In this document: one piece after another, positions 23,958 to 34,900 of the stretch | Numbering within the stretch: position 1 is the stretch's first letter | How the letters are laid out: every line of letters begins with the position of its first letter | Assembly (NCBI RefSeq): GCF_000499845.2 | Contig: NC_023758.2 | Coordinates: forward strand, 31,712,069-31,776,068 | DNA: 64,000 bases | Origin: Phaseolus vulgaris | Lineage: Eukaryota > Streptophyta > Magnoliopsida > Fabales > Fabaceae | Direction of reading: 5' to 3' | The notes under the pieces: model-generated | What the model was told of the DNA's origin: nothing | Databases searched by the model: none | The model's input: only the letters and a program-made list of their open reading frames with translations | Program-made: the position numbers and the translations under genes

Positions 23958-26869
23958 ATGGAACAGTTCCGGCATATCGGAGAGGTGTTAGGGAGTCTGA
24001 AAGCGCTTATGGTTCTGCGCGACGAAATCCAAATCAACCAACGGCAATGCTGTTTGATCCTGGAAATATTCAGTTTGGCGATGGACACGATCGCGGAGGA
24101 GATACGGCAGAACCTGAAGCTGGAAGAGAGGAACAGCAAATGGAAGGTTCTGGAATTTCCTCTGAGTGAGTTGTGCAGGGTTTTCAAGGAGGGAGAGCAT
24201 TACATAAAGCAGTGTTTGGATTCCAAAGGTTGGTTGGGGAAAGCCGTCACCCTCTCTCACCACCGAGACTGCGTGGAGTTCCACATCCACAACCTCCTCT
24301 GCTATTTCCCGGCGGTGATCGAGGCCATCGAGATTGCAGGGGAGGTTTCAGGTTTGCACCCGGAGGAGAAGGCAAAGAAGAAGGTGATACTGGATCGGAA
24401 GTACGACGTGGAGTGGAACGACCCGGAGCTGTTCCAATGGAGGTTCGGGAAGCAGTACCTGGTCCCGCGCGGCATTTGCAAGAAGTTGGAGAACGCGTGG
24501 AGGGAGGACAGGTGGAGGCTCATCGAGGCCATCAGGGACAAGACTCCGAAGGAGGGTGGTTCTGCTGCGTTCAGGAAGAGCGAACGTGGCCTCGCTAATA
24601 TGCTCCTCAAGAAGCTTCTTAACGGGTCGGAGATCAGCCCGATTGCGGTGCTTGTCGGGTCCAAAGATTACCAGGTGAGACGCCGGTTGGCCCACCTGAG
24701 GGACTTCAAGGAAATTCAATGGCTGGGGCAGAGTTTCGCGTTGAGGAACTTTCAAGGGGAGAGAGAAGCGCACCAGGGTGAGGTCTCTTCTCTGCTCTCG
24801 CTTTCGCACCCCAACATAGTGCAATACCTTTGCGGGTTTTACGACGAGGTGAAGCAAGAGTTCTCTCTTGTGATGGAGTTGATGAAGAAGGATTTGTGGA
24901 CTTACATGAGAGAGAATTGTGGTCCCAGGAGGCAGATTCTGTTCTCTGTCCCTGTTGTGGTGGATCTCATGCTTCAGATGGCCAGAGGCATGGAGTACCT
25001 TCATTCCCAAAACATTTCTCATGGACAACTTAACCCATTGAATATTCACCTCAAGTCAAGGAACTCCCAAGAGGGTTATTTTCAGGCAAAGGTTGCAGGC
25101 TTTGCCTTGTCTTCTGTCAACAATGGTAGTGCTGACACTGGTGCCATTCATGACTTTAGCCCTTTCACTTGGTATGCTCCTGAAGTTCTAACCCGGTTGG
25201 AACAAACGCAGAATGTCCTCTGTTCTTCTACAGAGAAAGCCGATGCCTACAGCTTTGGGATGATATGCTTCGAGTTGTTGACAGGGAAAGTGCCTTTTGA
25301 AGAAAACCATTTTCAAGGAGACAGAATGGTCCAAAACATCGAAGTCGGTGAGAGACCTTTGTTTCCTTACCATTCCCCGAAATACCTTGTGAGTTTGATC
25401 AAGAAGTGCTGGCAAACTGACCCTGCTCAGCGTCCCAGCTTCTCCTCCATCTGTAGGATTTTGCGGTACACCAAAAAGTTCCTTACCATGAACTCAGAGT
25501 CCCAAGTCACCAACCCTGAGCTCAACGTTCTTGAGGCTCCTCCTGTTGATTGCTGCGAGATAGAGACAATGTTCCTTAAGAGCTTTTCCACCGAGAGGTC
25601 GTCTTGTGTCTCCGCTGTGTCGCAGATACCCTATGAAATGTTTGCTTATAAGGTTGTGGAGAAAGAGAAAATGAATCCCAAAAACAGCGGTACTAAAGAT
25701 GAGTGCTGCGAGCACCACCGAAAGGATGGGTATAGGAGTGAAAGTGATGAGCCAAGAACACTCTGTGAAGATGATAACGCATTCATAGTGGAAGATCCTC
25801 TCCCTCGAACAACCTACCCCACATCAGTTTGTGACGCACGAACTGTTTCCTTTCAAGTGCCCTACAAGAAAACTGTTAGAATAAAGAAGCAAACACATCT
25901 AAAGGAAAAAAAGGACCAAGGTCAGTTCACTTATATATATGTATATCGTTTCCAAGGGGTTTTATTCTAAGTGTTCATCACGGTTTCTTTCTAGTGCTCT
26001 TGAGAATGAACTTTCATCTTCTTTACGTTAAAAGATCATTCATGCACACCTTGTGTTAAAATATACCAACAAGAGAAAGAAAAGAGAGAAATGTGAATGT
26101 GGTAGGTAATATAATACAATATGACAAACACAAAAGAGGCAAAATGAAAGGTGTTCATAGCATGTTTGCTAGCATAATACATATTTTGCTGAATTTGATT
26201 GCAAGAAACTAAATGCATATGAAACTGGTTTAAACAGGAACGCCAAAATTGCGGCCGACAAAATCATTACCATCTACATCGAGTCGAGTTTCAAGGACGA
26301 GAAAGGTGAATACACCATCACCGGTTCCAAGCAGTTTGAGCCCCAGTAGAAGACGATTTACCCTGGGGTCTGAATCGGATCGCAGCTCTAAAGGGAATCG
26401 ATCACCATCACCGGCTCAAACGAGGTTGAGCCCCAGTAAAAGACGGCTTACCCTGGGGTCTGAATCGGATCGCAGCTCCAAAGGGAACCGATCACCATCA
26501 CCATTGCCCATTCCTTCAAGGAAAAAACACGAGGGTAATTTGTCGGATCATAAGGGCAGTTTAAGGTCGAAGAAAGTGGATCAGTCAGCATTAACTAGAT
26601 ATGGTAGGATGACAGATAGTTCAAGGATGAAGTTGAACAAATCTTTGAGCCCGGGAAGAATGAGACGTGCCAACACTGAGACCAATTTGAAGGGGCTCAC
26701 GCCACCCCGTCCATTGAGCAATGCAGGAACATCCACAAGGAGCAGAAAAAGTGATAATGTCTCAGTTTCGGACAACGGTTCAAGGATGTCAACAGGTAGG
26801 TTTTCGCCGTTGGCAGTCACTCCCCCAAGCCCCTTTGAGAAGAAAACAGACAAGCGGTCATCTTTCTGA
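23958..26869 (+). CDS. DUF1221/MLKL-type pseudokinase
   Basis: Exon 1 is 23958-25920 and exon 2 is 26238-26869. They join G|GA across a 317-bp GT-AG intron to give 864 aa. Residues 1 to about 150 are a helical N-terminal domain (DUF1221; HeLo-like four-helix bundle in plant MLKL proteins), followed by a linker. Residues about 253-510 are a protein-kinase fold. The catalytic motifs are lost: the VAIK lysine is Arg263, HRD is H355-G-Q, and DFG is G381-F-A. The APE motif (407-409) and the C-lobe DxxSFG are kept. The last ~210 residues are basic and rich in Ser, Arg and Pro, with a 30-aa tandem duplication. Plant MLKL-like proteins are reported to act in immunity and associate with microtubules; a basic SP/R tail would suit microtubule binding, but that is inference. 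The start is the first Met, after a leader acceptor. Confidence 0.88.
26311..26490 (+). repeat. 90-bp in-frame tandem duplication in the pseudokinase tail
   Basis: Units 26311-26400 and 26401-26490 are nearly identical and in frame (30 codons each). Each encodes a block containing LSPS(R/K)RR, TLGSESDRSSKGNRSPSP. The few differences include third-position changes and small replacements such as R/K. Partial similarity continues a few bases past the second unit. Confidence 0.9.
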
Positions 26870-28974
26870 CTCCGAAAGCAGTTTTGTGAAGAAAAGAGGA
26901 AGCATGTCACCGTTTGCATCGATCCCTTTGTTATACAACTTGTGGCCATGTCTCAGATTATGGCCCTTTTCACTTTCACGATGACTTGTGGTGGAAGATT
27001 CTCACGTGTTTTAGATTATTTGACAAGCCCTTTAGGTAAGGGGTACACTCCCTTAGACGTCGGTTCTTGTTCCTGTTCCATATCACTTAGAAGTGTAGTG
27101 AATTTAAAAACTTTCTTCTTATTCAATTTCTGAGAGATGATTTTAAAGATAAAACCGTGACCGAACATCAATACTATCTTTCGAATTTGAGGTAAAACAC
27201 TCATCAACCTATCTTTCTTAGTTTGCACAGTTCTAGTCCTTTGACTGTTTTGCGTCATTCGAATCTTCCCCACCTTTATATGTTCCTGCTTAAAACGGGC
27301 ATATCTTATGAGGAAAGTATGGAAGCTCAAAATGTAGCTTGTTAAGGGAAGGTTAGAAGCATAGTTGTATATTGGCAATCTTTTGGAGGTTTCTTGTGTT
27401 TTAGGAGAAGAGTTTTTGCATCTCAACTGTTGGTGGAGGGAGATATTTGTATGTATAAATTAGGTTATACTTTCACATCCCTTTAGAAGAAAAATGGTTG
27501 GATGTGAAATTATCATGATACTATGAAATTATTGGAGGTTGCCTCTCCAATTCTCTATCCTTTTTATTTCGATCTTCTCAAAATCAAATTAGGATTTCAA
27601 ATATCTCGATAAAATGATTTATTTTATTAAACAATTTTATTTATAAAATTAGAACAACATTCACTTAAACAAATAAGTATTTATGAAGTTATTATATTAA
27701 TTCATTTTTAAGCTCTTTGATTTAAGTTTTATTCTATTTATAAAATTGGGACAAACACATGTCTTTATATTTAATCTTATTATTTTTTTGGTTTGACACC
27801 ATATTTAATCTCTATGAAGGGAAAATTTGTATGAGTTGAATTTTATGTTTAATGCAATTAATATTGAACTTAAAATTATTGGGTTTAATTATTTTGATTT
27901 TGTACTGATTTCTTTTTTATAATTATCATATTTTTGGAAGTTTAAGCTTAATCCGATTATGATCTGATGTGGACTTAACCTAAAATATCCTATAAATGAT
28001 TAAAGATTAAATGTTCTTTTAAATAATAAATAACCTCAATTAAATACGTGTTACGAAATTTTATATAAAAAAAAACATGCAGATTTTGTTTAATTTAAAA
28101 CTTAATGAATAAATATAAAAGTATTAATGTAGCGTGTTCCCAACTTCCCAATAAAAGTGAAGAAAAAAGAAAGAAAGAAAAGAGTGCATAAACCTGAAGT
28201 TATATGCTTTCCATTCATGGCAAAGGATTGATTCATCTTATGATAAACAATCAGTTTTCCTATAAACCCTACAGTTGCTAGTCCTTCATAAATAAATAAA
28301 ATCTGAAAAGGACAGCAATACAATTTACATTGGCACGGTTAACCTTTGCATAGATACAGGGTACATTCTTCAGCTAATAACCAACTTAGCACCAATGATT
28401 TCAACTCTAAAATCTTTAGCCCAATTTAGACAATTTTATGAATAAGTACAGATTCGAATCAAATTTCTACCGAAAGTTAAAATTAAATTACGCACATCAG
28501 TTTTAAAAATATTAAATGAGGAAACCGATGCACGTAAATTGATTTTAACTAATAGGAGAAATTTGATTTGTTTTTCTTCTCCAATTAATGTTTGTTGAGA
28601 AGTTTCTCTAAAGTGGACCTTAATTAGTATCGAATTCAATCTGCTTCTCGGATTGATCCCAGCGATATTTAAGTATAACAAGCCTTTTCTACATATGACA
28701 ATGTGAAATTGTGGTTTGGAGTCCGAGTTGCACATGATGATGAATCCAACTACCAAAAAAGATGAGGATTTAGATTGCAGATGTATTTCTCCATTCAATT
28801 ATGGCTGACATTGAAGCCCTTCTTCTACTTCAAATTATAAAGCCATAGCTGAAGATGTCAAAAGAATTTTTATACGCTCCCAAGGGGTTCATGGGATTGG
28901 GCAGAGTGCCTGAGTGACAAGGACAAACTCCAGGAACTCGCAAAACTGTAATTCAGCCATGGGGAGCCTTTTCT
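26870..28974. other. Convergent intergenic region between pseudokinase and SPA genes
   Basis: The two genes face each other here. The first ~300 bp after 26869 are less AT-rich and probably contain the pseudokinase 3' UTR. 28800-28974 is probably SPA 3' UTR. The middle is ordinary AT-rich DNA. No coding region is supported. Confidence 0.55.
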
Positions 28975-31900
28975 TTAAACCATCTGCAACACTTTCACAC
29001 ATCCACTTGAATTGGCTGCAATAAGCATGTCGGATTTCCCTCTCCAGCACACACTTGAAACAAACTGTCCATTGTCATCCTCTGTGTCTTTACCAGAAAT
29101 GGGATCAATGGACCCAAATTTGTGCGAAGTGATTGGCATGGGAAGCGATCTATAGTAGGAATAAACCTGCAAGAAAACATAATTGTGATGCCTGCACACG
29201 CACACAACTTTCTGCTCGATATTTAAAAATTCTGGCCTATTCGCTTTTTTATATTAGTCATTAAATAAATTTTGAATGCAATAAATTACACTGACATTGT
29301 AAAATTTCCCGAGGACACAGTTCTTTAGTTTTTCTTTTCTTGCCACTATAGAAACTTCTTTTATCAGAAGACATTATACAATATTTTCAAACATTTAAAA
29401 GAGTCCGTGTAATATATACTGTTTTTAAAACAATTAAGGAAGATTAATGTGGGGGTAAGAAAAAAGGAAGGGCGTCATGAGAATTTTGATGAAATCTCAA
29501 GGAGAGTTAAGGAAATATATACCTCATTTGTTTCTGAACCACACGCTATATATCCATCAGCCACTGACAGACCCACAAAATTCTGTCAAGAGGGGGGCAG
29601 AAGATTTCAGCTAACCAATTTGGAAAACATAAACATGGGCCAGTTCAATGACAAAAACAGATATAATTCCTCAACAGTGAACAAATCATTTTGGTCAAAA
29701 CCAATATGGATCTCATATAATTGATTTTGATATTCAGATCATCAACCATAATCTAAGTCTCCATTTAACCCCCAAAAAAGTGAAATTTTAAAAGGAATTT
29801 GAAAGAGTAACAAACAAGCTTTGCAGACTCTTCATAAACATAGATTCCGCCCAGTGCTATTAAATTTAAAACCAAACCTTTTCGTTGGTGTGTCCTGACA
29901 GGGTTAGGCTGCAAGCATTAATGGATGCACCCACAGGAGAGGTTTTATTGAGATCCCAGATCTTCAATGTATTGTCAGTAGAAGCAGAAACAAGTGTTTC
30001 AGAGTCCAAGAATTTGACATAGCTAACGGCCTTACGATGGCCAGCCAATACACACCAGGGACTTCTAAGATTGCGAAGATCATAGCAATATGTTGAGTAA
30101 TCCGCAGATCCAAAGGCCAGTAAATGGGAGGAATGAGAAGAGAATTGAACACAGCAGACATTAGCAACATTCCTGATTGTGCCTAAACAGTTCCTCTGGG
30201 AAAAAAAATTATACTGCATAAGCTCTTGATTAATTATTGGGAAGAAATTATCATTCACTCTTTTACAGCATCCTATACTTTTGAAAAGACAATGTGAAGC
30301 AAAATGTATCCATTATGAACAACAGGTCTCCACTACAACATTATTTATTTTGAAAAATAAAGATATAAGTGTTGAATATGATTTTAGTCCCAAAAAAAAT
30401 AACCGCCTCCTTTTGGTCTCTTGTCTATGATAATAAGGGCACATATTACCATATATGATGCACTGATACTTCAATTTGTTTCATGTATCCATATCCGATA
30501 CTGATACTCTAGTTTACTTCACCAATGCGTATCTATGAAGAACCCAAACCCATGAACAAATATTTTTATGATGATAATGATTTACAGTTTTTTATTTTTA
30601 TTTTGACAATGTCCAAGAAATGTAATTCGAATTTAAATCTGCACAATTGCAATTATATATTTATTATGTTCTAAATTTTTTTATACATTTTGAACAAAGC
30701 ATATGTCAAGCAGAACATCCTCTACTTTTAAAATAAGCATATCGTCATATCGCATACGCCTTGCATTGTATCCGATCTGCGTTTCATATTTGTGCATCAT
30801 AGATTACCATAAATGAGGAACCAAAAAGAAATGATTATATCTAGTTACTAAAATCAAACATAAATGAGGAACCAAAAAGAAATGATTATATCTAGTTACT
30901 AAAATCAAACATGGCCTTATTTGTAAGGACTAAAATTACATTTAACACAACATAAAACAATTTAACAGAAACCTTTCTTCATACAAAAAATCTTACATTC
31001 ATCTTCTTGATACGAGTACAGAAAGCTGTGATCAAGGTCTTTTACTTTAAGGGGGAAATTTGCAGATGTGAGCATGGGTCAGGTTTGAGGAAATTTTGGA
31101 CCCAAACCAAGGGTATCAAATTAATATTCAGATAAAAATAGTCAGGCTAATTTTTGAATCACGAACCATAATTTATAATAATCAAATAATAGGCTTTGAA
31201 GACAATGAAAAATAAATTAAAATATATCATATAGCCAATATATGGAGTTCAATGTAACAACTTAAAATTAAATTAACCATAAAACAAAACAATTAGTTTA
31301 TCTAAGCTTGTAAAGTCTCTATTTTGAAAGAATGAAAACAAAGAAATGAAACAGACAAAGAGAGTGCGTGCAGTGAATGAATAAGTCGCCGAGGAATTAT
31401 AAAATAGGATAAGTTCATAAGTACTCTTTCAATTCCTCTTCATTTAACCATTTAAGCTTATATGACTTTACAATTTTTTTCATGAGAATTGGTAAAAGAA
31501 AGTATAAAAGAAGAAATAATGAGTTGCTAAATTGTATACTTCTTACTAAATATTGATGAAACGAAATTGCACCAACTCATTCATAGACCATGACATTCAA
31601 AGTCATTCGAGATTTATCTTATGATATGAATAGGTAGCTAGCCGAATTGCACATAATCTTACAATTCTAACAACATTGATTCAAACTTTTTTGAAAAGGT
31701 TCGGTTCAGGTCAGGTTTGAAATTTCCAAACCTACTACTCAACCCTATTACTACGAGTTTATCTATTTTCAAACGCATGAACCCAACCCTAGCTGAAATT
31801 TTTAACACGGGTGGGTCAGCCAGTCCAGGATCAACCCAAATGAACAGTGAATATAAAAAATTACAATATTCATGCTATGTTACAAGAAAAGCTAAAAAAG

Positions 31901-34900
31901 AAACAAAAATTCAAATACATTGTAACTCTAGTTTCTTTCTTCCTTACCAATTTGAAATCAAGCAAAATCTGCACACCCACATGCTTACATGCATATGTAC
32001 TGTATATGTGTGTGTTTGCACATGAAAAGGAGGTTTACCTCACTGATGCTCCACAGCTTGACAGTACAATCATCACTTCCACTGGCAAACTTCGTAGGGC
32101 ATACAACAGAGAAGTCAACAGACCAAGCCCTCTTCTCGTGTTCAGTGAATTGAGAAAATTCTTGGCCTGTACTTGCATCCCATAACTGAAAATGCATCAA
32201 ATTACAAAATGCCCTGACTAATGCAGGAAGTAAAAGCATGTGCAGCTGTCAAAAAATTGGTTACACTCTCTCAGAACCCAACCCCCCGCCCCCTAAAAAA
32301 ATCATTTCCCAGTGATAATGGGCCCAGGTGTTTACAATCAAGTGAATGAATGCCATTCTATATTTAAGTAAATGGTGATCACCAGTCTCTATGTAATGCT
32401 ATATAATATGTTATGCACAAACCACATGTATTTCGGCAAAAGTGCATACATTCCACGTAATGAGTATGATTCAGGTAGTGCTGCAACAGTAGCACAAAGT
32501 CGCGGCAGAAAATGACATTATTTGAGAATATCATAGAAGAAAAGATCGAGGACAGCCATCAAGAAAACTATTTATTCTTTCATTTCTTTTTAAAAATCCA
32601 CAAATGTAAAGTCTTAGTATCTATGTTTTTGCTAGTGCATGAATGAAAACTTTATAAGGATAAAGGTATCAGCATGTGCACAACCACACATGATTTTACC
32701 TTCAAATTATAACTTTCTATGAATGCATAGTATTTAATAATAAAACAAAAGTATCCCAAGTATTCTAAATTGTTCTATCCATGTATACGTATTATAAATA
32801 CTCATCTCTAGATTCCAATTTCACAAGGTAAAACTTTTAGGAGTTATGAACCCAGATCACTTGGAAAAAGACATCCCTAGAAACTTCAGATTTAAATCAT
32901 AACTGTATATGCAAGTTAAAAAGTCAGGGAAACAGCTATGATAAAATCAAGGCATTAACACGTCACTAATTAAATTGCTAGAGATACAATATGAAGCTGT
33001 TCATGTCTTTACCTAACAGATTATGCTTTAAGGACAATTAGTTAATCACAAGGCATTAGAGTCTATATGACAAAGTGGTCTAGAGTCTGATCCTTGTCTC
33101 ACCGCTTTTTTTAATAAAAATTGAATTTCAGCACAAGGTAGGGGAGCTTGTGCGTTATCTATGATTTAAGCCCAAAGGACTCTGGATAAGTGGGTTTGTT
33201 TGAGAAATAAATGTTATATAAAATCATTCATTAGTCTTCTGCTACTAGCACAAACTTTAGGGATAAGTTGTTTTAGTCATGACACAACTGATTAAAAAAC
33301 TAGATGTTAGATTCCAAACAAGACCACCAATTTGAGAAAATAATTATCTATTGGGCAGAGATTTAGCCAGAATATTCTAGGGGAAAAAGTGAGTAGACCT
33401 TCTAAGGCAAACTATTTCAGTTTGAACCAAAAAAAACATCAATTCCGTAGAAGTAATGGATGAATATAGCAAAGAACATCTTCCAATAATCAAATAATGG
33501 TTCAAAGAGTGTCTTATGCAAAACATACCTTGACTATACCATCATAATCTGTAGACGCAAGATAGTTTTTAATATAGTTATTCCAGCAAACACAGCTGAG
33601 TTTTGATCTGTTTGACATCTCAACCACGGGGTAATGGATATCAACAGAGTCATTGCAAAGTGCACTAAACTCAAATATTTTTATTTTCTTAGATATCCCA
33701 GCTGAGGCAAAGTAATCTGCATCCCGATCAAAGCTTAAAGAGCAAATGACATTTGCAGGATTGTTAAAATCAGCATTTCTTAGTACACCCAGCACTTCAA
33801 ACTTGCAATAACGTGCATACTTGCACAAACCATCAAAGAATGTCCCTAAAGTATCTTTCCTTTTAGGTTGTTCCTCACTTTTTTGGGCCACGTGCCAGTT
33901 CTCACGATTTCTTAGTACATCTTTATCAGGGTGACTTGAGGCATCTGTTTCAGAAAGCTGAAGTTTGGATCTCATGGAAAAATAAGCACTTTCAAGATGG
34001 CATATATTTCTCATCAATCTCACTTCATTTGACTTAGAGATGGGGGATATTGAGGGCAGCATTTCTAAACTTAAAGAGTCCTTCTTAAGAGGCATAATCT
34101 CTTTCTGAGAAGAGTAGTCATTCTGCAAGCCAGAGGACACCAAGGAATTTCTTGAGTCGTGTCTCCTGTCCACCTCTCCTATATCTGATTCCAAGCACTT
34201 GATTTCTTCTGCCAATTTGAAAGCACTGTTCTGCTTCTGCTCTTTTAACAAAACAAGGAAATGCAATAACAATTCTGATTCTGCATCTTCTTGGTCAATA
34301 CTTGATGAAAGTTCCTCACTAAAAAACTCTTGCAATCCATTAATCAATTCAGACTGAAGGATTTCCCTGTTATGCAACAGAAGTTATAACTTTAGGGAAT
34401 CATATCAATAGAGTATAACTCCGGGTTTGAAGTCCATATTTTAAGAACTAAAAGCATATTAACCAAAACACTAATAAATATGTACTCAAGGACAGAAAGA
34501 GAAGAATATCAAATTTAAAAATTCTCTGAATGATTTTGATGAGTACAAAACTAGTCACTCATAAATGCAACATGCATTGAATATTGCAGAGGGCAAAAAT
34601 TAACAGTGGAACACTGGAATATATCTAAAACACAGAAAAAGAAAATTACTCTAAAAGAAAGAAATTATAGCATCGCTCAGAGAGCTTAGGACACAAACAA
34701 GATGCTAAAAATTCCTTCTAGATTATGATTCCCTTACCCTGGTTCCCTTCCTAATAAATCAGAAGTTCCTCTCTCCCTCCTTCACCTCACGCATAACTAC
34801 CAACCATATACCTTCTCAAAAAACATGTCCCTCTTCCTCCTGCAATAAATTTTCCAAATGCATTTTGTGTGACTAAAATGATCAAAAGATTAGATCATTT

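Noticed and set aside
24348..25049. 233-codon minus-strand ORF inside the pseudokinase exon
   Set aside because: It is an antisense shadow of a GC-richer coding exon; the plus strand carries the conserved protein.
33061..33140. Possible tRNA-like sequence in a SPA intron
   Set aside because: I looked for a T-arm and acceptor pairing and found neither; no tRNA was identified anywhere in the window.
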